From Escherichia marmotae (GTDB taxonomy: Bacteria; Pseudomonadota; Gammaproteobacteria; Enterobacterales; Enterobacteriaceae), in NCBI RefSeq assembly GCF_002900365.1, contig NZ_CP025979.1, positions 372,001 to 436,000 on the forward strand: 64,000 bases of DNA. Direction: 5' to 3'. The first letter of the stretch is position 1, and each line of letters opens with the position of its first letter. The notes under the pieces are model-generated. The model was given only the letters and a program-made list of their open reading frames with translations. It was not told where the DNA came from and did not search any database. A program made the position numbers and the translations under genes. Shown here piece after piece: positions 24,863 to 34,482 of this stretch.

Positions 24863-26248
24863 CTAGCGAATGGAAAAACCAGTGGTCAACACGCAGCGTC
24901 GTGAGCGGGCAAAAGTCCGTGCTGACGTTGTCCCCTCTCCGGTCGGTGTAGCAATGGTGAAGGTCGTAAATCCTTCACCGCCGACGCCAATGCCTGCCCA
25001 GGAGGGGCCGTTTTTGACAAAGATGGAGGTTTGCATAACGCGCGCGGTAAGGTTGAGCCGAGAGACATTCTGCGAGTGCATAATTGCCGTGTGGTGCAAG
25101 CTGTCTTCCACTTTCAGCGCCAGGGTGAGGGCGCTATCAAAATCATTAACTTTTACAATGGGCAACATTGGCATCAGTTGTTCGCAGGTAACCCAGCTAT
25201 CATCGGCGTCGACAATAGCAATTAGTAATCGAGGGGCTTTCTGCGGTAAAGGAATTCCCGCTGCTTCCAGCATGGCTGAAGGACTTTTACCCACCAGCTT
25301 TTTGTTGGCAACATTGCCAGGAAGGCAAATAGCACGCAATTGGTCAGTTTGTTCCCGGTTAAGAAGAAAAGCGCCAAAACTTTGCATCTGTTGGATTAGG
25401 TAATCTGCTACTGATTCAACGACTATCAGGCTTTTTTCAGCGATACACGGCAGGTTGTAATCGAATGAAGCGCCGTTGATGATGTCTTCGGCGGCTTTCA
25501 CAATATCCGCCGTTTCATCGACGATGCAGGGCGGGTTACCCGCACCGGCACCAATCACTTTCTTGCCACTTTTCATCCCCATTGCGACGATACCTGGACC
25601 GCCAGTAATTGCCAGAACGACGATTTTAGGGTGCGTCATCATCTGTTCGGTGGCGGCAAAGGTTGGTTCAGACACGGTAACGATAAGGTTATGAATGCCA
25701 CTACAGCGAAACGCGATGTCTTCGATTATGGCGATCAGTTTCAGCGATACGTTTTTGGCTCCCGGGTGAGGACTGAAATAGACACTATTGCCTGCAGCCA
25801 ACATGCTGATGCTGTTGTTAATGATGGTTTCCGTTGGATTGGTACTTGGCGTGACTGAGCCAATAACCCCAAACGGAGAGTATTCAAATAAAACCATGCC
25901 ACCATCACCGGTTAGCGCAGTGGTGGTTAAGTCTTCAATTCCAGGTGTGTTATCGAGAGCCGCTTTGTTTTTTAGATACTTATCTTCTTTATTTCCCATC
26001 CCCGTTTCGATAGCGCTCTCTTCTGCCAGTTCGGTAAGGCGGGGGGATAATTCTTCGCGAATGGCGTTGATAATGGCACTGCGGGTTTTAAGTGGGCACT
26101 GTTGAAAGCGCAAAAAGGCCTGGTGTGCAGCGCAGACGGCGTCATCGACAGTCTGGAAAATACCATTTCTTTGCGTTTGTGACGCAGTGGGCATCATTTG
26201 TTCGCGCAGGATATTGCGGATAATCGTTTCTAATTCAGTGGTATTCAT
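24863..26248 (-). CDS. pduP: CoA-acylating propionaldehyde dehydrogenase PduP
   Basis: A 461-residue enzyme converting propionaldehyde to propionyl-CoA with NAD+ and CoA. The first 18 residues (MNTTELETIIRNILREQM) form the amphipathic helix that targets this enzyme to the lumen of the microcompartment. The catalytic cysteine lies in FDYNLPCIAEKS, and the nucleotide-binding region includes AITGGPGIVAMGMKSGKK. It overlaps pduO by 4 bp. Confidence 0.96.
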   Translation of the reverse strand: MNTTELETIIRNILREQMMPTASQTQRNGIFQTVDDAVCAAHQAFLRFQQCPLKTRSAIINAIREELSPRLTELAEESAIETGMGNKEDKYLKNKAALDNTPGIEDLTTTALTGDGGMVLFEYSPFGVIGSVTPSTNPTETIINNSISMLAAGNSVYFSPHPGAKNVSLKLIAIIEDIAFRCSGIHNLIVTVSEPTFAATEQMMTHPKIVVLAITGGPGIVAMGMKSGKKVIGAGAGNPPCIVDETADIVKAAEDIINGASFDYNLPCIAEKSLIVVESVADYLIQQMQSFGAFLLNREQTDQLRAICLPGNVANKKLVGKSPSAMLEAAGIPLPQKAPRLLIAIVDADDSWVTCEQLMPMLPIVKVNDFDSALTLALKVEDSLHHTAIMHSQNVSRLNLTARVMQTSIFVKNGPSWAGIGVGGEGFTTFTIATPTGEGTTSARTFARSRRCVLTTGFSIR

Positions 26249-27252
26249 AGGTTTGCTCCTGCGTTAATTGCTGCCATTGCGGTTTGTGCAATATCCATGT
26301 CTTGTTCAACGCTACCGCCGCTGATACCAAGCCCTCCAAGCAATATTCCGTCACGCCAGAGGGGGAAACCGCCACCAAAAGTGACAACTTTGCCTTGCAT
26401 ATGGCTTTCGAGTCCGTAAAGCGGCGCTCCGGGTTGCACGGCGTCAGCAAGCTTGTGTGTTGCCGTTTTCATCGCCACGGCGGTCCAGGCTTTTTTCGGT
26501 GCCAGTTCACTGCTAACCAGCAGCGCATCAGGCATCCGCCAGGTAACGCTTTCCGTACCGTTGGCATCAACGATGCTAATGACTACGGGAATATGCAGTT
26601 CATCTGCGCGCATTGCCGCGCTACGAATGAGCTGATGAAGATCCTGAAAAGTGAGCGGCATCGTGCGTTCCTTCAATGCTGGAGGGTGGTTAGCTTCGTG
26701 ATAACGTTTTGTTATTTCCTGAATCATCAGGTTCTGATGAGCAACATTGTCTTCCACGCGGGCGAGGGCATACAGGCAATCGGAAAGCCGGTTGATGTAG
26801 TGCAGTAAAACATGGCGAACGGTGGCTTCCGTTGTCAGTTCAACCAGACGTCTTTCGGCCCTGCGAGCCATTGTGCGGGCGAAATGCATGCGGCTTGCGG
26901 CTTCACAACGACCAGGTAGAATGAAGCTGCGAACTGGAGGAACCGCGTTCATTGCACTGTCGATCGCTTTTTCCAGCGCGGCGATTTCTTCCGTACTGAT
27001 GTAACGTTGCTGCGCTGATGGCTGTTCGCTTTCACTGGCGAGCTCGGCACTAAACCAGAATATCTGTTGCTGAATGGCTTCCAGTAAGATGCGATGACTT
27101 TCGATGGTGGTGGCGCAATAACACAGACTGAGTGTCGCGTTCAGTTCATCCAGCGTGCCATAGGCTTCGACACGTAGATGAGTTTTGCTGACACGTTGCC
27201 CGGTAAATAGGGACGTATTTCCTGAATCGCCTGTTCTGGTATAAATCGCCAT
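26245..27252 (-). CDS. pduO: Cob(I)alamin adenosyltransferase PduO with C-terminal GlcG/HbpS domain
   Basis: A 335-residue two-domain protein. Residues 1-185 form the PduO-type ATP:cob(I)alamin adenosyltransferase (TRTGDSGNTSLFTGQRVSK at the ATP site and RCEAASRMHFARTMARRAER for cobalamin). From about residue 200 a GlcG/HbpS-like domain follows, ending in GGGFPLWRDGILLGGLGISGG; in relatives it binds haem. It makes and repairs the AdoCbl cofactor of diol dehydratase. Confidence 0.96.
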   Translation of the reverse strand: MAIYTRTGDSGNTSLFTGQRVSKTHLRVEAYGTLDELNATLSLCYCATTIESHRILLEAIQQQIFWFSAELASESEQPSAQQRYISTEEIAALEKAIDSAMNAVPPVRSFILPGRCEAASRMHFARTMARRAERRLVELTTEATVRHVLLHYINRLSDCLYALARVEDNVAHQNLMIQEITKRYHEANHPPALKERTMPLTFQDLHQLIRSAAMRADELHIPVVISIVDANGTESVTWRMPDALLVSSELAPKKAWTAVAMKTATHKLADAVQPGAPLYGLESHMQGKVVTFGGGFPLWRDGILLGGLGISGGSVEQDMDIAQTAMAAINAGANL

Positions 27253-27263
27253 CTTTCAACTCC

Positions 27264-27539
27264 TTAGCGCGAAAGCGTATCGACAATGCCAACCACTGCC
27301 AGGTCGATGGCTTCGTTAGGTCCGGAAAACACATGTCTGGCGCTGGAACCGCTGCTGAGGAGTACCAACTCACCGACGCCAGCACCGACTGAATCAACGG
27401 CAACTTCGTCACCGGTTAATGGCGTGAGAGGCAGTTCACCGTCAGCGCTGACCCGGCGAACCAACAGCGGTTTTTTCCCGACCAGAGAAGGTGATTTTTG
27501 CGTGGATACCACCGCGCCAGTGACTCGAGCCAGATGCAT
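27264..27539 (-). CDS. pduN: Microcompartment vertex protein PduN (BMV, EutN/CcmL family)
   Basis: A 91-residue pentameric protein predicted to cap the vertices of the icosahedral shell. Typical family text is [19 protein letters not shown] at the N-terminus and [20 protein letters not shown] in the middle. In Salmonella, loss of this protein gives open, tube-like structures. It lies 3 bp after pduM. Confidence 0.95.
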   Translation of the reverse strand: MHLARVTGAVVSTQKSPSLVGKKPLLVRRVSADGELPLTPLTGDEVAVDSVGAGVGELVLLSSGSSARHVFSGPNEAIDLAVVGIVDTLSR

Positions 27540-27542
27540 GGG

Positions 27543-28034
27543 TTACTCCTGCCTGATTAACTGAATGTTTCGGGTAATTGCCGCTTCACGCGCAAGAGCG
27601 GTCACACAACATTTCCGTTGCAGCACCAGTATTCCCGTGCATAACTGCGCTATGTCGACATAACTTAAAAGTCGACCACGATGAAGGTAGACCGGTTGCC
27701 CTTGTTCGTCGCACCAGGTTAACGGTAGACGGGCGAGTGACTTTAATTTGATGGCGTTCAGAAAATGATGCTGCAACGACAATTGAATGTGCATTCCCCA
27801 GGCTAACGCCTCGTGAATGTGGATTGCTGCACGATCTGACGTTTCGTTTTCCGCGAGTTGTCGCAACAACGGCAGATCGACATATTGAATTTGTAACGAT
27901 GCATACTGATGAACTATCTCGTGAACGCTGGCTTCTCGCAGTTGCGAAACAGTTAGCGCGAGTGTTTTTCCCGCACGCTGTTTCAGGCGAAAAATCACTT
28001 CGTCAACAATGTGTTGCATCAGCACGTTATTCAT
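27543..28034 (-). CDS. pduM: Microcompartment assembly protein PduM
   Basis: A 163-residue protein found only in propanediol-type microcompartment operons. Work in Salmonella shows it is needed for normal assembly, but no catalytic role is established and I see no catalytic motif. The N-terminal helix (MNNVLMQHIVDEVIFRLKQR) has the amphipathic look of a lumen-targeting sequence; that reading is inference. It overlaps pduL by 4 bp. Confidence 0.9.
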   Translation of the reverse strand: MNNVLMQHIVDEVIFRLKQRAGKTLALTVSQLREASVHEIVHQYASLQIQYVDLPLLRQLAENETSDRAAIHIHEALAWGMHIQLSLQHHFLNAIKLKSLARLPLTWCDEQGQPVYLHRGRLLSYVDIAQLCTGILVLQRKCCVTALAREAAITRNIQLIRQE

Positions 28035-28663
28035 GGCACCGACACCAGCGTGGCAAAAACGTCAGGATTATCAGCGCCTGCGGCGTTGGCTTCGTCGGTA
28101 TCAATATGCATTTCAAGACGCATATCCGGTGAGACGCGAACGGCAACGTTATCGAATATCAGTCGTCGCTCATCCCCTTCAATGGCGACCGCCACCTTAT
28201 CACCATGTGTAACGCCATAAATCAGGGCATCAAGCGGAGACATATGAATATGCCGTTGCGCGACAATAACGCCAGAAGCGATTTCTAGCTCTGCAAAAGG
28301 GCTTATCAGACGAATTCCCGGTGTGTCGCTGAGATCGCCAGACATGCGTAGCGGAGCGGCGATCCCTAACGTTCTGGCGTCAGTCCGGGAAATCTCCACC
28401 TGACTTGAGTTACGTAATGGCCCCAACAAGCGAACGTTGTGTAATTTGCCTTTTGGTCCCACCAGCGTAACAACCTGTTCAGCAGCGAACTGACCAGGTT
28501 GTAATAACGACTTTTTCTCGCTGATCGGTTGTTCAGGAAAAAGGCGCACATAATCCGCCGTTGAAAGATGAATGTGACGACTGGAGACGCCCAGAGGGAT
28601 AGGGCGCTCGCGCATCTCATCCAGGACCAGGCTAACAGCCTCCTGCAAGGTTTGTTTATCCAT
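28031..28663 (-). CDS. pduL: Phosphotransacylase PduL
   Basis: Converts propionyl-CoA and phosphate to propionyl phosphate and recycles CoA within the compartment. It is 210 residues and is unrelated in fold to the housekeeping Pta. An N-terminal targeting helix (residues 1-20) precedes two similar beta-barrel domains that bind zinc through His residues, seen here in SSRHIHLS and VAQRHIHMS. Because pduW is missing, its product must be dephosphorylated by a kinase encoded elsewhere, such as AckA or TdcD. Confidence 0.95.
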   Translation of the reverse strand: MDKQTLQEAVSLVLDEMRERPIPLGVSSRHIHLSTADYVRLFPEQPISEKKSLLQPGQFAAEQVVTLVGPKGKLHNVRLLGPLRNSSQVEISRTDARTLGIAAPLRMSGDLSDTPGIRLISPFAELEIASGVIVAQRHIHMSPLDALIYGVTHGDKVAVAIEGDERRLIFDNVAVRVSPDMRLEMHIDTDEANAAGADNPDVFATLVSVP

Positions 28664-28665
28664 TA

Positions 28666-29088
28666 CTACCCCCCTCGCTTATCGGAATGCAGGCAAAGTG
28701 AACGGGGTTCACCTTTTTGCCGTTGGCACGCCGGGTCAAGACACAAATTACAACTGATAATTTCTGAGGCGACTGTTGTTGCAGGTGTTTCGCTTGCTTC
28801 GACTGTCGCATCCAATGCTTCTGTTGTGCGGGGCAGTATTCCTTCTCCAGGTCGGGCAATCACTTTGTGCGCGACAAGACCATTTCGCTGTCTGGCGAAA
28901 CTGACGCCTGTTGCGAACGCTGCATTAATCGAGGCGACGTCACCGATAATTTTGATGAGCGTCCAGCCCGAACCATTGGTCTTCTCAAGGCCAACCAGCG
29001 TGATGGACGCGGCCTTAGCCATAGCGTCCGCGCAACTGATGGCGAGTGCCAGACCACTGACTTCAAGTAATCCCAGTGATTGCTTCAC
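28666..29088 (-). CDS. pduK: Microcompartment shell protein PduK (BMC plus Cys-rich tail)
   Basis: A BMC domain occupies residues 1-85 (MKQSLGLLEVSGLALAISCA start). A linker follows, then a C-terminal cysteine motif (SCNLCLDPACQRQ followed by SLCLHSDK) with CxxCxxxxC spacing that suits metal or Fe-S binding. At 140 residues it is about 20 shorter than I recall for the Salmonella protein, the difference falling in the Pro/Glu-rich linker rather than in either domain. Confidence 0.93.
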   Translation of the reverse strand: MKQSLGLLEVSGLALAISCADAMAKAASITLVGLEKTNGSGWTLIKIIGDVASINAAFATGVSFARQRNGLVAHKVIARPGEGILPRTTEALDATVEASETPATTVASEIISCNLCLDPACQRQKGEPRSLCLHSDKRGG

Positions 29089-29111
29089 GCTGTGCTCCTT
29101 AGCGAATGGGG

Positions 29112-29387
29112 TTATGCAGATTTAGGTAAAATGGCCTCAACATCGCTGTGCGGTCGTGGAATGACATGGCAGGATTTCACTTCACCAACGGCGCTTGCTG
29201 CTGCGCTCCCCGCATCAACGGCGGCTTTTACTGCGCCGACATCGCCGCGGACCATCACCGTAATCAGACCCGAACCAATCTTTTCATAGCCAACCAGTTG
29301 CACGTTGGCGGATTTAACCATGGCATCCGCGGCTTCAATTGCGCCAACTAACTCTTTTGTTTCAACCAGTCCTAGTGCGTTATTCAT
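29112..29387 (-). CDS. pduJ: Major microcompartment shell protein PduJ
   Basis: A 91-residue hexameric BMC-domain protein and one of the most abundant shell components. The ATG at 29387 ([20 protein letters not shown]) follows AGGAG and gives the family length; the frame extends further upstream without a ribosome site. It is nearly identical to PduA in the core ([20 protein letters not shown]), including the pore serine, reflecting an old duplication. Confidence 0.96.
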   Translation of the reverse strand: MNNALGLVETKELVGAIEAADAMVKSANVQLVGYEKIGSGLITVMVRGDVGAVKAAVDAGSAAASAVGEVKSCHVIPRPHSDVEAILPKSA

Positions 29388-29406
29388 ACAGCATTTCTCC
29401 TGTGGA

Positions 29407-29757
29407 TTATGGGGGGTATTCCCTGAAGGGAATGCCTTTGACCAGGCGGGCGGCGTTATTGCCGATGCTACGCCGGGCATAGTTATCTTGTTGATACATC
29501 AGCGTAAACAACGGTGCTGATGCCGGTAAATTTTTGTAATGTACAATCAGTTTTTCCCGGTCGCAGGCTATGCCAACCAACAGGGGGGACTGACGAGCGG
29601 CCTGCCAGGCGCTATCGAACACCTCACCTGACGGGATTTGTTGAATGCTAAAGGGGATCCCCTCTTCTTCAATACCGAAAAGCACCTCATCCCATGCGTT
29701 GGTGTAAGCACCGATTACCATGACGACAATGGCGGGGGCTCGTCCTTTACTTTCCAT
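29407..29757 (-). CDS. pduH: Diol dehydratase reactivase small subunit PduH
   Basis: A 116-residue partner of PduG. In the ATP-dependent reactivation of inactivated diol dehydratase it swaps with the dehydratase beta subunit, releasing damaged cobalamin. It shares the fold of PduD, which explains its similarity to the middle of that protein ([10 protein letters not shown] against the PduD segment [10 protein letters not shown]). It overlaps pduG by 11 bp. Confidence 0.95.
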   Translation of the reverse strand: MESKGRAPAIVVMVIGAYTNAWDEVLFGIEEEGIPFSIQQIPSGEVFDSAWQAARQSPLLVGIACDREKLIVHYKNLPASAPLFTLMYQQDNYARRSIGNNAARLVKGIPFREYPP

Positions 29758-31579
29758 AAGCCGACTCCTTGCGCCAGGCGATGAGTAGCCCGGTAGCTAC
29801 CGCATTGCGCGGTCCTTCGTTGCCACGGATATTCCCCCGCCCGGCGACCAGTCGATAATGCGCCAACGCATCGGTGACTAACTGTGGTACTTCAAAATCC
29901 AGCGAAGAGCCGCCCACCAGCACGACGAATGGAATGTTGCGAATATTTCCACCTGGGCTTACCTGACGTAACGCACGCAGAGCGTTTGTTACGAAGACGC
30001 GCTCTTTCGCACTGCGACGAACGGCACGCACTTTTTCCAGTGTTAAATCGCCGGGAATCGGCACCAGCTCGTCGGGTTTCACCACACAAACGCGGGCAAA
30101 GACATGAGGGGATAGCGGAGTAGGGAAGAACTGAACGCTGCCGTCTTCATGGCGTAAATGGAACAGGCTTTCTACTTTTGCCAACGGGTGCTTTTTGATT
30201 TCTTCAGCCAGATAACGATCATTTAAGCCCAGTTCACGGGCGATAATCATCGTCACCATGTCGCCAGCTCCTGCAAGGTGAGTGGCAATCATTTCCCCTT
30301 TCTGATTGATGATGGAGGCATCGGTAGAACCGGCGCCTAAGTCCAGAATTGCCAGAGGGCGCGTTGTCCCCGGGGTAGTTAATGCTCCCTGAATTGCGGC
30401 TTCTGCTTCTGCGCCTCCGACCTGAACATCAATATGCAGTTTTTGCTTAATTTCACTGGCGATCATCGCCATTTGCAGGCGGTCTGATTTCACCATTGAG
30501 GCGATACCCACTGCCTGTTCCAGTGAAAATTCTCCAGCCAGACCACCGGTTACGCTGACCGGAACAGACGTATCTATCGCCAGCAAATCCTGAATAAAAA
30601 TTTCGTGGCTGGGTTTATTGGTCAGCACCGCCATGGTCTGGCGAACATGTTCCAGCATTCCGCCGATGTTGGTACCCGGTTCGCCCGTCACGTTCTCCAG
30701 TTTTGGGCACTCACCGACCGCTTTCATAATGGTGTCGGCACCTGCGGCAACATCGACCCGCATTGTGCGCCCGGCAGAAAGCAGCTCAATGTTTCCGGCG
30801 GGTATCGAACGAGCTTTAACGTCACCAGACGGTGTTTTCACTACTACTGCTGAACGGTTGCCGATAAGCGCTCGTGCCACAGGAACAATGTTTTGAGTCT
30901 CTTCAGCATTGAGGGCAAAAACAGTGGCAATCCCATACGGGTTAGACAGGGTTTCGATAACTTTCCCGGGAACGGCAACTTCAATCGCGGCCAGCATACC
31001 GAGTGGAATACGCTCGATATAGAGGACTTCATCAACAATGGGTAAAGGGATTTCCAGTCGGTTACTGACCAGCACGCCATCATCGCGTTGCAGAATTACG
31101 CCAGTCAGTTGATATCCGGCACGCACGGAGGCGTTTATCATGGTCGCAATATCGGCAAAATCAAATGCCGATGACACGACCAGGATGTATGGTGCTTCCG
31201 CCGGGCGTGTTAACAACTCTTGCGGAGTGATGGTGAGTCCCACTCCCAGACCTACTCCGCCTGGCGTTTTCGGGTTGTGGCCGATCATGGTTGATTCGGT
31301 GATGATGGTTTCCGTAATGGTTTCCATCGCTACATCACCAATGACCGGAGTTGCTTCGTTGATACGAATAAGCGAAATATCGCTGACAGTGATACCGACT
31401 TTTTTCGTTGCCTGTGCGAGCGCCTCCTGAATACCATGTACGTTACGCAACGTACCTTTGATTCCGGTGGTTTCTGCCAGAGCGCTGCTCACGAACGACA
31501 ATTCTCCAGACGCACTGAGCGTTGCCAGCGCAACCTCTGTCGATGAATTGCCGATATCAATGCCTGCTATATAGCGCAT
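29747..31579 (-). CDS. pduG: Diol dehydratase reactivase large subunit PduG
   Basis: A 610-residue ATPase of the actin/Hsp70-like superfamily that, with PduH, removes damaged cofactor from diol dehydratase. The phosphate loops are visible: GIDIGNSSTEVAL at residues 5-17 and LDLGAGSTDASI near residue 405. A late GGSSLDFE motif closes the nucleotide site. The normal length and intact motifs argue that it is functional. Confidence 0.97.
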   Translation of the reverse strand: MRYIAGIDIGNSSTEVALATLSASGELSFVSSALAETTGIKGTLRNVHGIQEALAQATKKVGITVSDISLIRINEATPVIGDVAMETITETIITESTMIGHNPKTPGGVGLGVGLTITPQELLTRPAEAPYILVVSSAFDFADIATMINASVRAGYQLTGVILQRDDGVLVSNRLEIPLPIVDEVLYIERIPLGMLAAIEVAVPGKVIETLSNPYGIATVFALNAEETQNIVPVARALIGNRSAVVVKTPSGDVKARSIPAGNIELLSAGRTMRVDVAAGADTIMKAVGECPKLENVTGEPGTNIGGMLEHVRQTMAVLTNKPSHEIFIQDLLAIDTSVPVSVTGGLAGEFSLEQAVGIASMVKSDRLQMAMIASEIKQKLHIDVQVGGAEAEAAIQGALTTPGTTRPLAILDLGAGSTDASIINQKGEMIATHLAGAGDMVTMIIARELGLNDRYLAEEIKKHPLAKVESLFHLRHEDGSVQFFPTPLSPHVFARVCVVKPDELVPIPGDLTLEKVRAVRRSAKERVFVTNALRALRQVSPGGNIRNIPFVVLVGGSSLDFEVPQLVTDALAHYRLVAGRGNIRGNEGPRNAVATGLLIAWRKESAYGK

Positions 31580-31588
31580 AGTTCGTCC

Positions 31589-32107
31589 TTAATCGTCGCC
31601 TTTCAGTTTTTTACGCTCGACATAGAGTTCTGCGGCTTCACGGACAAATGCAGCGCAAATTTGGGCTTGATAACGCTGTTCAAGATCGTCGGTAATGGCA
31701 ATGAGTTCTTGCTTAGTCGAACGATAAGGGCGCAACGCATTGTAGATTTCAAGGATGCGATCATCCGGCACTGAGGTAAGTTCGGCAGCACGTTCAAAAT
31801 TCACCGCTTGGCGATCACGACCAGCATCTCTGGCAATCTCGGCCTGAATACGCAATGTTTCAGGGGTTATGCGCATATCCTGGGCGGTAACTTTATCGCT
31901 GAGTACATTTTCCAGAGTGAAATCGTCGAGCGTTTTATTGGTTGCCGTTTTGACCCATTCTGGGTGTTTATTTGCCAGCGGGTAATCAGTCACTTTAGCG
32001 CTCAGTGTTGATGAGTGGGGAGCCGCAGAAACAGGAGTTGCATCCTGTAGACTATTCATACGGTTCAACACGTCCCTGACCATCGACTCAATTGCATCGG
32101 TATTCAT
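31589..32107 (-). CDS. pduE: Propanediol dehydratase small (gamma) subunit PduE
   Basis: A 172-residue subunit of AdoCbl-dependent diol dehydratase. The helical N-terminus (MNTDAIESMVRDVLNRMNSL) resembles the lumen-targeting helices of PduD and PduP. The core with DYPLANKHPEWVKT and FTLENVLSD is characteristic of the gamma subunit. It lies between pduD and pduG with short gaps. Confidence 0.96.
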   Translation of the reverse strand: MNTDAIESMVRDVLNRMNSLQDATPVSAAPHSSTLSAKVTDYPLANKHPEWVKTATNKTLDDFTLENVLSDKVTAQDMRITPETLRIQAEIARDAGRDRQAVNFERAAELTSVPDDRILEIYNALRPYRSTKQELIAITDDLEQRYQAQICAAFVREAAELYVERKKLKGDD

Positions 32108-32121
32108 GAAGGTTTCCTTTG

Positions 32122-32790
32122 TTAAAACGTCACGCGCAGTTCTTGCGGCTTTTTGCCAGTGACCACGTACCTGGTCTCTTTGATATGCAAAATGGCAGAT
32201 TTGGCCTGGTATTTCGGCCGCGCCATCTGATCGTTGAGGGTCGGAACGGGTTGTGGAGACTCACGCTTCGCATAACGCGCGGCGTTTTTGCCAATCTGGC
32301 GATAGGTTTCCAGCGTCAACAATGGCGCTTGTGGGAACAGCTCCAGGTTAGACAGGGGAGGAAGCCCTTGCTGGTGGATAACTGTGGTGCCTTTCGACTG
32401 GATACCAATAGCAATGCCTGAACCACTAAGACGATCGCCTTCGACCGCTACGAATGCGACATCAGACGATTTAAAGCAGCGAATCACTCGGGCTTTAATG
32501 CCTTCTTCTTCGATACCGGCAATCACTTCGCGCAAAATGTTTTTATGCGGAATGCCGATAATATTGACGGTCTGCGCCAGGCCAAAAGCCGGGCCTACAG
32601 CAATAATGGCTTCATCTTGCTGAACACCTTGTTGGGCTTCACCAATTTCGGTCAAAAATTTTCCGCCATCCGGCGCGGAAGTGGCAGTTGCGGCGACAGG
32701 TGCGCGAAATGAAACGGACTTGTCGCTGGTTTGCATTTCTGCCAGCACGTCTTCGATGATCTGACGAAGTAATTTCTCGTTAATTTCCAT
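32122..32790 (-). CDS. pduD: Propanediol dehydratase medium (beta) subunit PduD
   Basis: A 222-residue subunit that binds cobalamin together with PduC. The first 20 residues ([20 protein letters not shown]) are the known type of encapsulation helix that carries the whole dehydratase into the compartment. The core [20 protein letters not shown] and the [17 protein letters not shown] segment are conserved in the family. It lies 9 bp after pduC. Confidence 0.97.
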   Translation of the reverse strand: MEINEKLLRQIIEDVLAEMQTSDKSVSFRAPVAATATSAPDGGKFLTEIGEAQQGVQQDEAIIAVGPAFGLAQTVNIIGIPHKNILREVIAGIEEEGIKARVIRCFKSSDVAFVAVEGDRLSGSGIAIGIQSKGTTVIHQQGLPPLSNLELFPQAPLLTLETYRQIGKNAARYAKRESPQPVPTLNDQMARPKYQAKSAILHIKETRYVVTGKKPQELRVTF

Positions 32791-32799
32791 TTCTCACCC

Positions 32800-34464
32800 T
32801 TAGTCAATTTCGTTGGGATCAAGTGCACCGGGAATATTTTTGATCTCTTCCCAGCGTTCCCCTTGCAGGCGATAACCCGTAGCCGGTCCGGCGTAATCAT
32901 TGACGTCATTGACCGCAGAGAGTACTTGTCCGTCATCGACGATAATGGCTGAGGTATGGAGATAATCGCCGGTCAGTTTCGCTTTTTGCATGTTGAGCAT
33001 GTCCTGCGCGACATCGGTAAAACCGCCTTGCGCCAGGGCTTTCACCACTTCCAGACTGTTACGGTTTTTATTGATAATTTCCTGGGCAAACTTTATGTCT
33101 TCTACGATGTTGCGCTCTGGCATATCTTTCGAACCGTGGGCATAGGTCGCTGCTTCGACTTCTTCATCGGTAATGGGCGGTAATCCCATACCTGCAAAGA
33201 CAGCCTGTAAAGCGCGTGCGGCTTTATTGCGGATGGCGATAACATCTTCTTCGCGCACCGGTCGCAGGCCGCCATCAACCTTCAGGTCACGTTGAAGGAC
33301 GTTATAATCATCGAAGTCTTCGGCATCTTCGTTTGAGCCGGCAAACATGTTGTCGTAGTTCGGTACTGCGGAAAAACCGGAAGAGATAAAGTCGGTGCCC
33401 GGCAGAAACTGCATCAGGAAACGTGCGGTACGGCGCATATCTGAGTGGGTAAAGGTCTGGTCATTACTGGAGGCGCATTCCAGATCCAGCGATGAGCAAA
33501 TTAAGTTTTCCGCCAGTACTGCACGGATGCCTGACGGCACAGCCGATGGCACGCCGATGCAGCTTACGGAACCGTTTTGCAGACCCTGAACACCCGCGGC
33601 TTTGGTGATGTAAATACAACGTGCCTCAAGATAAAGCATTGATTTTCCTTCCGCATAGCCCATCTGCACTTCAGAACCGGAGCCGGAAGTAAAACGCATT
33701 TTTAAGCCGCGAGAAGCATAAGATGATGCGAGAAACCCTTTTGACCACGGTGTATCGTCGCCGTCGGTGAAAACGGGTTCCGTACCGTAGACAGAAATCG
33801 TTTCGGCGTAGCAGGTGTGGCCTAACATACCGAGTTTCAGTTCAGTGGCTTCTTCCAGTGAACACTGGGTTAAGACGCCAGGGCGTCCCACCTGCGAACC
33901 TACCAACAGGGCGATAGCATTGAAAGGTGCATAACGAGCAACGGCAACGGTGGTTTCCTGTTCGTCAAACCCGCGCCATGCTCCCTCGGCCGCGTCGGCA
34001 GCAATTTGCACCGGGTTATCTTTGACGTTGGTGACGTGAGCCTGTTGCGATGGTGTGCGACGGGCGCGCATTTTCTGCATCGCCATCATCATTTCTACCT
34101 CGTTCATTTGTGAAACAACTTCGACGATTTTGGCGGGCGTCATTGCTGTGGTCAGGGGAACAATATCGCTACGTTTGACATTTGGATCGCACAACATATT
34201 GGCAAGTTTGACCGAGCTCATCGCGATGACTTCTTCGGCACGCGCGAGATTGATACCGTAGCGGGCGATAAAGTGGTCGATCAAGTCAAACTGGCTGGCG
34301 GGTTTTCCATCCAGCTCGGTGACGATGCCGTTAACAATTTTTATTGATGGTTTCGGGTCGTTCGGGCTTTCCATCGCAATGAAGCCTTCTTCAATCCACT
34401 CTTTAACGAAACCATCCTGGTTAACCGGGCGTTTTTCCAGTGCTTCAAATCTTTTCGATCTCAT
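32800..34464 (-). CDS. pduC: Propanediol dehydratase large (alpha) subunit PduC
   Basis: The 554-residue catalytic TIM-barrel subunit that converts 1,2-propanediol to propionaldehyde by an AdoCbl radical mechanism. Conserved segments include MRSKRFEALEKRPVNQDGFV at the N-terminus, the substrate- and potassium-binding region QCSLEEATELKLGMLGHTCY, and RFTSGSGSEVQMGYAEGKSM. No interruption is seen. This gene is the signature of the pathway and is used as a marker of propanediol-degrading E. coli. Confidence 0.98.
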   Translation of the reverse strand: MRSKRFEALEKRPVNQDGFVKEWIEEGFIAMESPNDPKPSIKIVNGIVTELDGKPASQFDLIDHFIARYGINLARAEEVIAMSSVKLANMLCDPNVKRSDIVPLTTAMTPAKIVEVVSQMNEVEMMMAMQKMRARRTPSQQAHVTNVKDNPVQIAADAAEGAWRGFDEQETTVAVARYAPFNAIALLVGSQVGRPGVLTQCSLEEATELKLGMLGHTCYAETISVYGTEPVFTDGDDTPWSKGFLASSYASRGLKMRFTSGSGSEVQMGYAEGKSMLYLEARCIYITKAAGVQGLQNGSVSCIGVPSAVPSGIRAVLAENLICSSLDLECASSNDQTFTHSDMRRTARFLMQFLPGTDFISSGFSAVPNYDNMFAGSNEDAEDFDDYNVLQRDLKVDGGLRPVREEDVIAIRNKAARALQAVFAGMGLPPITDEEVEAATYAHGSKDMPERNIVEDIKFAQEIINKNRNSLEVVKALAQGGFTDVAQDMLNMQKAKLTGDYLHTSAIIVDDGQVLSAVNDVNDYAGPATGYRLQGERWEEIKNIPGALDPNEID

Positions 34465-34482
34465 GAATCTGCCTCATGGAAT

